DNA of 64,000 bases, taken from positions 3,919,234 to 3,983,233 of the forward strand of contig NZ_CP051625.1 of assembly GCF_012844345.1 (NCBI RefSeq). The letters are read 5' to 3'. The notes beneath the pieces are model-generated. The model was not told the origin of the DNA, did no database searches, and saw only the letters and a program-made list of their open reading frames with translations. The translations under genes were made by a program, and so were the position numbers. The stretch is from Pseudomonas sp. gcc21. GTDB taxonomy: Bacteria > Pseudomonadota > Gammaproteobacteria > Pseudomonadales > Pseudomonadaceae. This document shows positions 42,610 to 55,900 of this stretch, piece by piece. Position 1 is the stretch's first letter. Each line of letters starts with the position of its first letter.

Positions 42610-44645
42610 CGAAAAATATTCTTTCCGAACTTGGCCTCGGCATCGACTCGCCCCTAGCGATTCCTGATGCGCCGAACTACCGTCCGCCGTGCTGGCCACC
42701 GCAGCGTGATTGGCCGGTCATCATAGATGCCGCTGGCCAGGTGGTGAGCCGTTGGGGCGATGCCATTTGGCGGCTCGACCCATGGGCGGGAAAACGGCTC
42801 ACTCTCAATTTCGGCGATGGCCCAGCTAAGAAATATGTCGCCGCGATCGATCCTGCGAACGCCGATTTATTGCGGACCGTAATCGGCTGGTGGCTATACG
42901 GCCCCAATGGAGCCCGTGGATACCGAGGCCTGAAAACGCGCTTCGACCAGATGCGTCGGCTGTTCGTCTTGTGCACTCAAGAAGGCATTCTCGCATCCGA
43001 ACTGAGTCATTTTCCGCGCGTTGCCGACCGTCTCCCGGAGGTGCTCCAGGCTTCCCGGTCCGGTGAGTTCTTGGCATTGCTGCACGAACTGTACGAGCGG
43101 CGGGATGCGCTGGGGTTCACCTTGTTGGATCGCGCAGGGTTGGCACGCCTCGCAGCGGCCATGCCCGACCACCAGAAGCTCCAGACCCCCTATATCCCGC
43201 CCCGCATTTGGCACTATCAAATCACACGCTTGCGCGAATGCCTGGATGACTTTTTGGCGCATCGAGGCCAAGTCGAGGAGTGCTTCCGCTTCTGTCTGGC
43301 TGCCTATCGGCACAACTCTGCCAGTCTCCAAGGACAACGCAGGCCACAATCGTTCTATCCGTTTCAGTGGCCGTCGGATGGATCAAACGGAAAGTGGACT
43401 GGGCGGCAGTACTACGGCCCATTCATCGACACCGCGCATCGGTTTGGCATGGTGGAACTATTTCGTCGCTGGCTGGGAGTGAGCGACGACGAAATTCGCA
43501 TTCAAACTCTGAGTCGCTACCTCAACCTCGTGAGTCGATCTGGACTGTGCTATCTGCTGAACTTCAGCCTCATGCGAGTCGAAGAGGCTTGGAACCTGCG
43601 CGCCGATTGCTTGCACATAGAACGTGATCCGCAGTTTGGCGACATCCATGTATTGTGCGGACGAACGACCAAGACGATGTCGGATTCTGAGGCACTTTGG
43701 GTGACGTCCCCGTCAGCTCAGGTGGCAGTTGAAGCCATGCGTGTGGTCGCAGACCTCCGCGCAGAATGCGACTCTCCCCCCGGCGAGGCCTCGGTGCCGG
43801 ATGATCCGGCCAAGCGCTATCTGCTTGATTATTGCCTTGAACCGTGGGGAACGAAGTTCACCAAGATCAACCGCACGATTCGGCCATCGATTCCGAGCTA
43901 TGCCCATGTGCTTCAGTGGTTCGACAAGCTGTTCGACCGTGAGCAATTGCGCATTACGCCGGAAGATTTCGAATTGGCTCGGTTGGTGACGCCGACGCTG
44001 ACCGACGAGTTTGCGGTCGGCAAAATCTGGCCGTTGGCCTGGCATCAACTCCGACGAACCGGCGCAGTGAATATGCAGGCATCCGGGCTGGTCAGCGACG
44101 CTTCATTGCAGTTTCAGCTAAAGCACGTCGCCAGAGCGATGAGTCTCTACTACGGGCAAAACCATTCCAGGGTACGGCTGGAAGAGAAGGCCCATACCTA
44201 CTACGTCCGCACCATGTACGAAACTTTGGGTAGGCAGCTGCAACAGCTGACGAGCAACCGATTCGTCAGCCCCCACGGCGAGAAGCGAAAATCTGAGATT
44301 GTCCGCCTGATCTCAGCCTCTGATGCTAAGAAAGCGATCAATCTGGCTAAGAAGGGGACGGTCACTCATCGACCGATTTTGCTGGGCATCTGCACGAGCC
44401 GTACCCCCTGTCCCTATGGGGGCATCGACAATATCGCTCGCTGCGGAGGGGGCGACTCCCCCGGAGAAACCAAACCATGTGCGGACGTTCTCTATGACCC
44501 CGAGCAACTCGACGAAGTCGAAGTGTTGGAGGCGGTATTGGATGAGCGCCTGGCCGCTGCCGAGGTAGACAGTCCGCTAAGGACTTCGTTGGAAGCCCAG
44601 AAACGTAGTGTGGAGAATTATCGCCATGTCATCCGGCAAACATGA
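42606..44645 (+). CDS. ginC: GinC-like tyrosine recombinase
   Basis: This 679-residue protein overlaps ginB by 4 nt (ATGA). Recombinase motifs are the first Arg in NFSLMRVEEAWNLRAD, HxxR in AWHQLRRTGAVNM and late His/Tyr in FQLKHVARAMSLYYGQNH. A C-terminal cysteine-rich stretch (CTSRTPCPYGG, ARCGGG) may bind zinc. The size and order fit the third member of GInt operons. Confidence 0.72.
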   Translation: MTKNILSELGLGIDSPLAIPDAPNYRPPCWPPQRDWPVIIDAAGQVVSRWGDAIWRLDPWAGKRLTLNFGDGPAKKYVAAIDPANADLLRTVIGWWLYGPNGARGYRGLKTRFDQMRRLFVLCTQEGILASELSHFPRVADRLPEVLQASRSGEFLALLHELYERRDALGFTLLDRAGLARLAAAMPDHQKLQTPYIPPRIWHYQITRLRECLDDFLAHRGQVEECFRFCLAAYRHNSASLQGQRRPQSFYPFQWPSDGSNGKWTGRQYYGPFIDTAHRFGMVELFRRWLGVSDDEIRIQTLSRYLNLVSRSGLCYLLNFSLMRVEEAWNLRADCLHIERDPQFGDIHVLCGRTTKTMSDSEALWVTSPSAQVAVEAMRVVADLRAECDSPPGEASVPDDPAKRYLLDYCLEPWGTKFTKINRTIRPSIPSYAHVLQWFDKLFDREQLRITPEDFELARLVTPTLTDEFAVGKIWPLAWHQLRRTGAVNMQASGLVSDASLQFQLKHVARAMSLYYGQNHSRVRLEEKAHTYYVRTMYETLGRQLQQLTSNRFVSPHGEKRKSEIVRLISASDAKKAINLAKKGTVTHRPILLGICTSRTPCPYGGIDNIARCGGGDSPGETKPCADVLYDPEQLDEVEVLEAVLDERLAAAEVDSPLRTSLEAQKRSVENYRHVIRQT

Positions 44646-45090
44646 ATCCGCTGACCCGGCTAAGCGAATGAGTGCCGGCGAGCAGTATCGCGCAGCGTTC
44701 GAGCGGCTGAAGAGCAACAAGCCCGAACGACTGCCGAAGGGGACGCCCGTAAGTCAGAACAACGTTGCCAAGGAGGCCGGCAGCGACCCCTCTGCACTGA
44801 AAAAAGCTCGTTTCCCCCTACTGATCGCTGAGATCCAAAAGTACGTGGAAGGACACGCTGAGCAACGTCCGCCATCAGTGCGCCAAGTCAGCTTATTAGC
44901 CCGCAGAAAAAATCGTGGACTTCGAGAACGGATCGAGGAAATCACGCAGCAGCGTGACCACCTAGCCAGCCTACTCAGTGAGGCCGACGCCACCATTCTT
45001 GAGCTGTACGACCGTATTGCGGACTTGGAGCGCCAACTGCCGGCCTCCAATGTGCTTCCTCTTGATCCGCGAGGCCACAAAAAACTTTGA
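44626..45090 (+). CDS. ginD: GinD-like small coiled-coil protein
   Basis: This 154-residue protein has a basic N-terminal part with an HTH-like segment (VSQNNVAKEAGSDPSALKKARFP) and a C-terminal coiled coil (RERIEEITQQRDHLASLLSEADATILELYDRIADLER in outline). It starts 20 nt inside the end of ginC. A DNA-binding accessory factor or excision-directionality role is plausible but unproven. Start ATG 44626 is used; an in-frame ATG 18 nt upstream is possible. Confidence 0.7.
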   Translation: MSSGKHESADPAKRMSAGEQYRAAFERLKSNKPERLPKGTPVSQNNVAKEAGSDPSALKKARFPLLIAEIQKYVEGHAEQRPPSVRQVSLLARRKNRGLRERIEEITQQRDHLASLLSEADATILELYDRIADLERQLPASNVLPLDPRGHKKL

Positions 45091-45136
45091 AACGGAGAGC
45101 TCGCAATATTCGAAAGAAACACAGCCATGCCCGACC

Positions 45137-45159
45137 AGCCCGGCATGAAACGTCGGGCT
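45137..45159. terminator. Weak convergent hairpin between ginD and AAA ATPase
   Basis: AGCCCG pairs with CGGGCT around an 11-nt loop and overlaps the stop codon of the leftward ATPase gene. It has no T-tract. Confidence 0.35.
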
Positions 45160-47848
45160 AGCCGCCGAAGAGCTTCTTGCGTTGCGCGGTCCGCTCCCGG
45201 CGTAGATTCTCGTAGGCAGTTCGGCGTTTAGTCGCGTTTTTGATTAATTCCAGGACCTGGGCGATATCGCCGAGCAACTCCTCACGCGCGGGAAGCGGTA
45301 GTTGGCGCTCGCCTGGGGTGTCGTGGGCCTCGGTAGCTTCGCAGGCCCGCGCATACACTGCCAGCAACTGCTCCCACTCCTCTGCGGGGTGGCCAATGAC
45401 AGCACCAAATGCTTCTACGCTCACCACATCGCTGAACGGCTGGACGGTATTGTTCAAAAAAACCTCGCGTATGGCGCGCTCGACAGTGCCTCGGAGGCTT
45501 GAGTATCCCGATGCGATTTGCCGCTCAAGCTCATCATCCGGGTCGCTGCCGACCGGAACGTTCAGTGCTTTCGCACGACTTTCGAGATCGGCCAGGCGGG
45601 CCTTGGTGTCCATCGTCGTCCACGTCAGCCCCTCGCTCACTAGTCCCGGCGACTCGTCCCAACCGATGGTCTTGTAGCTGGCCGAGCGATCAGCGCGCTG
45701 AAGCGCCATCGCGAGCTCGGTCAGGAACACCGCATCATGGGTGAACACCAGCACTTGGCGGGTCTCAGCCAGCGCTACCAAACGCCGAGCTATGGCCCGA
45801 CGATATACGTGATCCAGCGACGTAGACGGATCGTCGAAAATAACGGTCGAAGTATGTGGCAGGGATTCGAGCTCGGCGAGGAACATAGCCATCCCCAACG
45901 CGCGCTGCTCGCCCTCTGACAGCACCTTGGAGGCTTTCGCCGTGATTTCCTGCAGGCGCAGCGTGACCTTGGTCACCCCCAGCTCTGTGCGCCCGCTCAG
46001 GTCGGGTTGCACCCGTCGCTTATAGCCCAGGGCTTTCAACTCAGCATTCATAGAAGCGGCCAGAGCCTCGGTCACATGCGTCGCCGCCAGGGACGTCAGT
46101 TTGCGTGACACTGCCGCTGGGTTGAGGGCGGCATGGCAGCGGCTCAATGTGGCATGGACCTGACTGTCCTGAACAAAGCGCTCCACCGCGCCAAGCTGGT
46201 TGGCGAGGCGTTGTCGGGCTTCTAGCTCTGCCAGTTCTTGGGTCAGCGCCAAGCGTAGAGCGGGATCGGCAGAGGTCCGCAGGGTATTGGCGTCGACTCG
46301 GAGCGAAGCAGCTTTGGCGGCGAAGAGACTATCGAGGTTTGCTTCGATAGGAAGCGGTTCTGACTCGGGGGACCAGTTTCCAGTTTGCAGGGCTTGGCTA
46401 ACCCAAGTATGCCGGGCGGTCCAGACCGATGCCGCTGCGGTGATGGCAGCGTGTAGGTCGGGCAGTCGCTCCTCCACGTCAGCCCGTGTTGGCACATCCA
46501 GAACGTTTAGATCGACAGCCTGCACCTTCCCTAGAGCGTTCATGCGCGCAAGCGTGGCGGCTTGCGCATCCGCCGTGGCGCTGTCGGCGACAAATGCCGC
46601 GAAACGCCGCATGCGCTCCGAGGCATCCGTTGAATAAGGTTGCTGGCAGAGTACGCAGTAAGCGTCCGGTTCCAGGTGCGGGAAGGGATGTTCAGGGTAT
46701 GCCGTCTGCTGAGAGAAAGCCTCAGCGGCTCGGTACATCGTTTGCCAGAGTTCAGCTCCTGTGCCTTCCAGCAGCGTGGCGGTGGGTGAGGACGTTACCG
46801 GCAACTCCATGGCGTTCAGTGTGTCTCGATCCTGAAGACGCGCTTGCGCCAGTTGCATGGCGAGATGCGCGGTTTTTTCCGTTGTAATCAGTTCCTTTGC
46901 CCGTGCTATGGCACGATCATTCACCCAGCGCTGGACTTCCTCGGCTCGACGCTGCGCCTGGTCCAAGCGTGTCGCCAAACGTTCCAAGGCCAGCGCCTGC
47001 GGCACAGGATCGCTTTCCAGTAATGTCCGCTTCAGAAACTCCAGTCGCCGGAGTTCATCGTCACCGACCGTCCCTAATCGAGCAAGCACGGCGCGGTCCG
47101 AGTCCCCACCTAATTTGGCGATGTAGCGGCCGACTTCGGTGTCACCCTTCAGCGGTTCGAATTGCCGGGTATCCAGAGCCAAGGCATTGCGTTCGGTCCC
47201 AATCCGTGCCTGTAAATCACGCTGAAGTAGGACCAGGCGCGTCAGATGAGTGAGTCCGTAGGGCTGAAATGCAGGGGTCCCTTCCGCGTCGATGTAGTCA
47301 TTGGCACAGGCCGCGTCGTAGACCGAGACCGAACTCAAATGCAAATGGGCCGGCCCGTTCTGGACCCAACGTGCGGTTTCCGGAGTGCCATCCACCAAAA
47401 TGGCGAAATCTGCTGATGGCAGTCTAGCTGGGGTTGCCGCCCCAAAAGCGTCGGGCAGGACCTCCACCCGATGCCGAGCGTTGCAGGCATTCTTGAAGAC
47501 GCGGGCGTAGCCGGATTTGCCGGCGCCGTTATGACCAAAGAAAATGGTCATGCCCTCCGGTGCGAGGTCAAAGGCACGACCGGACGGGAAGCCGTTTACC
47601 TGGTCTAGCCCCGAGACACCCACCAACCGCACGGTTGCGCCACTTCCGGCGCCTGGTACGTCGTCCAGCGTGAATGGCCGTGCTCCCCCCGTGGTTGCGT
47701 CTTCCCGTTCTTGCTCGCGAACCATTCGCAGAATGGTCTCGATGTCATCTTGGGTTAGTTCGGCCCGGGCAAATATCCGGCGCAGTGCTTCCTGCTGCCA
47801 GGGTCTGAGTCCGCCGGCCCACCCAATAATCTCGTCCAACAATGGCAT
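45158..47848 (-). CDS. AAA_13/SMC-like ATPase, candidate defence protein
   Basis: This 896-residue ABC/SMC-type ATPase has an N-terminal helical region (GWAGGLRPWQQEALRRIF), Walker A GHNGAGKSGYAR near residue 95, and a long coiled coil. A CxxC pair (AYCVLCQQPY) lies in mid-coil like a zinc hook. It also has signature LSEGEQRALGMAMFL, Walker B TVIFDDPSTSLDH and switch histidine VLVFTHDAVFL. The last 170 residues after the ATPase form an uncharacterised C-terminal domain. RloC and PrrC nucleases share this layout, but I do not see their ACNase triad. ATG 47848 has AAGGAG upstream. It is convergent with ginABCD. Confidence 0.75.
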   Translation of the reverse strand: MPLLDEIIGWAGGLRPWQQEALRRIFARAELTQDDIETILRMVREQEREDATTGGARPFTLDDVPGAGSGATVRLVGVSGLDQVNGFPSGRAFDLAPEGMTIFFGHNGAGKSGYARVFKNACNARHRVEVLPDAFGAATPARLPSADFAILVDGTPETARWVQNGPAHLHLSSVSVYDAACANDYIDAEGTPAFQPYGLTHLTRLVLLQRDLQARIGTERNALALDTRQFEPLKGDTEVGRYIAKLGGDSDRAVLARLGTVGDDELRRLEFLKRTLLESDPVPQALALERLATRLDQAQRRAEEVQRWVNDRAIARAKELITTEKTAHLAMQLAQARLQDRDTLNAMELPVTSSPTATLLEGTGAELWQTMYRAAEAFSQQTAYPEHPFPHLEPDAYCVLCQQPYSTDASERMRRFAAFVADSATADAQAATLARMNALGKVQAVDLNVLDVPTRADVEERLPDLHAAITAAASVWTARHTWVSQALQTGNWSPESEPLPIEANLDSLFAAKAASLRVDANTLRTSADPALRLALTQELAELEARQRLANQLGAVERFVQDSQVHATLSRCHAALNPAAVSRKLTSLAATHVTEALAASMNAELKALGYKRRVQPDLSGRTELGVTKVTLRLQEITAKASKVLSEGEQRALGMAMFLAELESLPHTSTVIFDDPSTSLDHVYRRAIARRLVALAETRQVLVFTHDAVFLTELAMALQRADRSASYKTIGWDESPGLVSEGLTWTTMDTKARLADLESRAKALNVPVGSDPDDELERQIASGYSSLRGTVERAIREVFLNNTVQPFSDVVSVEAFGAVIGHPAEEWEQLLAVYARACEATEAHDTPGERQLPLPAREELLGDIAQVLELIKNATKRRTAYENLRRERTAQRKKLFGG

Positions 47849-48150
47849 ATCCGTCTCCTTTCCAGATCCGCCGATTAAAGGCCGCGCCCAGTTGGATGGC
47901 AAGTGGCCAGCGCCTTCGAGGTGCTTCGCCGTGTTCCGTTTGCCTGCCTTCCTGACCGCCACCCTAGTGGCTTGTCCGGTCGTGACGCTACACGGGCAGA
48001 ATTTCTGCATGCTGGCCAGTATCAAGCCGCTCTAAAGTCCGCTACCGGAAAGCGCTGTTTAGCGGTGAGAGACGGGGAAAGTGCGGAAGCTACTACCGAC
48101 GCAAGCGATGTGGTGAGCAGTCCTCAGGTATGTGCGAAATTGCACTCCTC

Positions 48151-48202
48151 TTGACCACCAATTTGGGTTGGCGTTGACCACGGATTGCGTTCAACTTGAC
48201 CA
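48151..48202 (+). repeat. Three phased TTGACCA repeats
   Basis: TTGACCA occurs at 48151, 48174 and 48196, spaced 23 and 22 bp, about two helical turns. Multiple short repeats like this form the ends of IS21-family elements and some recombinase-binding arrays. The gap 47849-48318 around it has no supportable gene and probably marks a junction or an insertion-sequence end remnant. Confidence 0.45.
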
Positions 48203-48318
48203 GGGCGTGTCACTGTCACGACCGTCAGAGAACGGCCAAGAGCAGCCATTTACGCCAGGTTACCTTTCGCCCCTGAGCAGGCGTTGGATATTGGCCAGAA
48301 TCGGGTTGCCTAGTGACC

Positions 48319-49215
48319 TTATGCAACGTCCCTGAGCGGCTCTAACCCACCCCTCATATGGCGCATTCCGTCTAGAACCAACAAGCCGACCGCCAGCCAG
48401 ATGGGGATATAGGTCAGCCATTCGTGCGTCTGGATCTGTTCACCGATAAGCAGAGCCACTGCGACCATCAGCACAGGCTCCACATACCCCAGTAGGCCAA
48501 ACAGGCTGAATGAAAGGATGCGACTGGCGACCGTGTAGCACATGAAAGCGGCGGCACTGATGACCGCCAGTACGACGACCATCAAGAACAGGCTCGGCGC
48601 TTGCGCGAAGTGGTTGGTGGTCGATTGCTGCGCGACTATAAACCAGACAACGAATGGCAGTGTCAGCAGCATGTCAAACCAGAGTCCGCCTAGATGAGCA
48701 GTGCCCAGCTTGCTGCGCAGGACGAAATACAGGGGAAAGCCCAAAGCAACCAGCAGCGCTTCCCAGGAGAAACCGCCCACCTGATACAACTCATGGGCTA
48801 CGCCCAGTGCGGCGGCCAATCCGGCGGCCTTTTGAAGCGTAGAAAGGCGCTCGCGGTAGAACACCCGGCCGATCAGCAGCATGCTCAGCGGCAGCAGGAA
48901 GTAGCCCAGGGAAACTTGCAGGCCCCGACCGTTCAATGGTGCCCACAAAAAAAGCCACTGCTGGGTGCCGAGCAGCGCACTGCTGCAACACAGGCCGAGG
49001 ATCAGCCACGGGGTTTGGCGGAGGCGGGCGAACAACGCCACGACGTGCTTCCACTCCCGACCGATCAGCATAAACAGGGTGACGCAGGGCAGCGTCAGCA
49101 GCATGCGCCAAGCGAATACTTCCTCGCCGTTCAAGGGCGCTAGCAGGGTCGCGTAGTAGTAGAGGCCAGCAAACATGCAGGACGATGCAACAGACAAAGC
49201 GATGCCTTTGTACAC
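48319..49215 (-). CDS. rarD: RarD-type DMT/EamA transporter
   Basis: This 298-residue protein with about ten helices has the RarD-like start MYKGIALSVASSCMFAGLYYY and AWRMLLTLPC near residue 35. It is an inner-membrane drug/metabolite transporter; substrate unknown despite the historic link of RarD with chloramphenicol sensitivity. The neighbouring LysR gene is on the same strand 48 bp upstream, so they are probably co-transcribed or regulator-target linked. Confidence 0.78.
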   Translation of the reverse strand: MYKGIALSVASSCMFAGLYYYATLLAPLNGEEVFAWRMLLTLPCVTLFMLIGREWKHVVALFARLRQTPWLILGLCCSSALLGTQQWLFLWAPLNGRGLQVSLGYFLLPLSMLLIGRVFYRERLSTLQKAAGLAAALGVAHELYQVGGFSWEALLVALGFPLYFVLRSKLGTAHLGGLWFDMLLTLPFVVWFIVAQQSTTNHFAQAPSLFLMVVVLAVISAAAFMCYTVASRILSFSLFGLLGYVEPVLMVAVALLIGEQIQTHEWLTYIPIWLAVGLLVLDGMRHMRGGLEPLRDVA

Positions 49216-49263
49216 GAAGCCTCCGTGTAGCGAGTCAGTGGACGATGGGGAGAAAACTCAGGG

Positions 49264-50193
49264 TTACGCGAGCGCCCAGGGTGGGCCGTTGGCGAACTTG
49301 CGTTCGATCCACTCCTTGAAGGCCAGGGTGGTGGCCGGGGAAAATTTTGCCGAGGGCCTTACCAGATAAATCCCGCCTTGGCCATCCAGTGACCACTGCG
49401 GCAGCACGCGAACCAGACGGCCCTCGACCAGGTCGCGACTCATCAACCACTCACCCGCAGCCAATATGCCCACGCCCGCGCGGGCGGCTGCGAGCAGCGA
49501 CTCGCCGTCATTCGCTGTCAGCGCTCCCTTTACCGCCACCCGCTCCTGGCGCTTGCCGTTGCACAGACGCCATTCGGGGAAGTTGGCAAAGCCACTGAAA
49601 CGCAGACAGTTGTGACTGGAAAGTTCCTCTGGTGTAGCGGGACGGCCGTGTTGCGCGAGGTAATCGGCAGAGGCGCAGAGGATGCGCCGGTGATCGCTGA
49701 GCTTTTTGGCGATCAGCCGGTTGTCGTTAAGCTCACCGATCCGGATAGCGGCATCGAAACCCTCAGCGATGATGTCGACGAAGCGATCGCTGTAGTCCGC
49801 CACCACCTCTATTTGTGGGTGGCTCTTGAGGAACTCCGGCAGCAGCGGCGCGAGCCAAACTCTACCCATGGTCGCCGGCAGCGCCAGGCGCAACGTGCCA
49901 CGCGCCTCCATCGCACCCAGCGCCGCCTCTTGCTGAGCCTGCGAAATCAACGCCAGCGCAGCACGCAGGCGCTCTACAAGCTGCGCGCCTGCATGCGTCA
50001 GACGAACCTGGCGAGTGGAGCGTTCGATCAACCGCACGCCCAAGCGAGCCTCCATCGCCGCTACGCGCTTCGAAACAATCGAAGGATGACGCTGCAAGCG
50101 GCGTCCGGCAGCCACGAACGAGCCTTCGTCGGCGACTGCGAGCAGTGCGGCTATTTCATCGCTGTGTCGATTGTCGAGCAGCTCGGAGTTCAT
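49264..50193 (-). CDS. LysR-family transcriptional regulator
   Basis: This 309-residue protein has an N-terminal LysR HTH (EIAALLAVADEGSFVAAGRRLQ; HPSIVSKRVAAMEARLG) and a periplasmic-binding-like effector domain after residue 90. It resembles regulators paired with small exporters and likely controls the downstream RarD-type gene. Effector unknown. Confidence 0.8.
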   Translation of the reverse strand: MNSELLDNRHSDEIAALLAVADEGSFVAAGRRLQRHPSIVSKRVAAMEARLGVRLIERSTRQVRLTHAGAQLVERLRAALALISQAQQEAALGAMEARGTLRLALPATMGRVWLAPLLPEFLKSHPQIEVVADYSDRFVDIIAEGFDAAIRIGELNDNRLIAKKLSDHRRILCASADYLAQHGRPATPEELSSHNCLRFSGFANFPEWRLCNGKRQERVAVKGALTANDGESLLAAARAGVGILAAGEWLMSRDLVEGRLVRVLPQWSLDGQGGIYLVRPSAKFSPATTLAFKEWIERKFANGPPWALA

Positions 50194-50375
50194 GACGTAA
50201 AGGCGCTTGGCTGAATGTGGCTACAGTATGAGAGCGCTATTCAGAATGAACAATGTTGGTGATTTGCACTTCATAGATGCATGCGGTGCATCAATAAGTC
50301 TTGCCATACTACGAGTGGGAATGACTGCCTTTGGCCGGTTAGCGACGGTCTGACTTCGACCGTCGCAATATATGG

Positions 50376-50731
50376 TCAGACCTCGGTCTGCTCCGCCATT
50401 TCCAGAGCGTCATCGACCTCAATCCCAAGATATCGGACGGTGCTCTCAAGCTTCGTATGGCCGAGCAGAATTTGAATCGCCCGTAGGTTCTTCGTCCTGC
50501 GATAGATCAGCGATGCCTTCGTACGTCTCATCGTGTGTGTGCCATACATGGCAGGATCTAGGCCAATGGCTTTTACCCAGCCTTTGACGATACGAGCGTA
50601 TTGACGAGTGGATAGATGGTCTGATGTATGCAGCCTGCTCGGGAAAAGGCAGTCCTGGCTCCGGAGCTGTGCTTGATGTATCCAGGCGGCGAGAGCAGAC
50701 CGTGTTTCCCTAGTGTGCGCTCTCTTGCTTG
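50376..50731 (-). pseudogene. Truncated tyrosine recombinase/integrase (C-terminal fragment)
   Basis: On the minus strand an intact C-terminal catalytic domain can be read. It includes LFPSRLHTSDHLSTRQYARI, GTHTMRRTKASLIYRR (HxxR box as HTMRR), LLGHTKLESTVRYLG with catalytic His and Tyr, and ends DDALEMAEQTEV with TGA at 50376. An in-frame stop precedes the fragment near 50734, and the N-terminal half is missing. It is the remnant of a small phage- or island-type integrase, lying just upstream of the ptx operon. Confidence 0.72.
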
Positions 50732-50986
50732 GATGGCATTACGTTCTGGCCCAACGTTACTGTAGCGAATCCGCAGCAGTATCAATCAAAGCCTCCTGTA
50801 TCCCGCGTGAAGAAAGACGCTACGTTGCGCCCGTTCTTCCACGGCTTCGCTTGCCGCCCCGCTACGGCAGATTCGAAGTATTCATCGAAATGTCATCCTT
50901 TAGAAGCAGTGCGTTAACAAGGAATTTCTACCCTTTGCATCGCGAACCGCAATTGTGCGGCCAGCAATATTGCGAAAGGTGATCAA

Positions 50987-55392
<4,406 letters not shown>

Positions 55393-55434
55393 GGTGATGG
55401 ATGGTTGCGATCCAGCGCTTGGCTTGTCAGCCTA

Positions 55435-55803
55435 GGGAAACTCTGAAAAAGACTTTCTGATTTGGCAAAATACCGCGACCCCACCCACCGAGTTTCCCGA
55501 TGAAGCAGATGACCTTCGCCGACGCCGAGTACGCTGGCAAGCGCAAGCAAACCCGCAAGGAGTTGTTCCTGATCGAGATGGATCGGGTGGTGCCGTGGAA
55601 GGGTTTGATTGCCTTGATCGAGCCGCATTATCCCAGGGTGAAGGCGGTCGTCCGGCCTACCCGTTGATGGCGATGCTGCGTGTGCATCTGCTGCAGAACT
55701 GGTTCGGCTACAGCGATCCAGCGATGGAGGAAGCGCTGTACGAAACCACGATCCTGCGCCAGTTTGCCGGGCTGAACCTGGAGCGCATCCCCGACGAAAC
55801 CAC
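55435..55803 (+). mobile_element. IS5-type insertion sequence remnant
   Basis: From an end-like sequence at 55435 (GGGAAACTCTGAAAAAG) an IS5-family transposase begins at ATG 55500 with MKQMTFADAEYAGKRKQTRK. The frame breaks at about 55633, where one A is apparently lost (CCCAGGGTGAAGGC). It resumes as EGGRPAYPLMAMLRVHLLQNW and stops abruptly after IPDETT at 55803. Only the first third of the gene is left, so it is inactive and abuts unrelated DNA. Confidence 0.8.
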
Positions 55804-55900
55804 GGGGTGCTGCTGGTCCGCAAGTGACCCGCTGCGATTGAACGCCGGCGGCCAACCGGCGCTCACATCCGTAACCCTCACGGATTACGGAGGCACACGC

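Larger units (their letters stand above)
39517..47848 (+). mobile_element. GInt-like integrated element (ginABCD plus probable cargo)
   Basis: The left boundary is fixed by the break in umuC at about 39517. Four tightly overlapping genes follow: three large tyrosine recombinases and one small coiled-coil protein. This is the gene set that defines GInt islands. The right boundary is not resolved, because no second piece of umuC is visible; it is drawn at the end of the adjacent AAA ATPase gene as a minimum. The element could extend further, for example to the TTGACCA repeats near 48,200 or beyond the right of the ptx operon. Confidence 0.6.

Noticed and set aside
50889..50909. TGTCATC-containing stretch upstream of ptxA considered as a Pho box
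   Set aside because: The second half-site does not resemble TGTCACA; too weak to annotate although PhoB control of ptx is expected.
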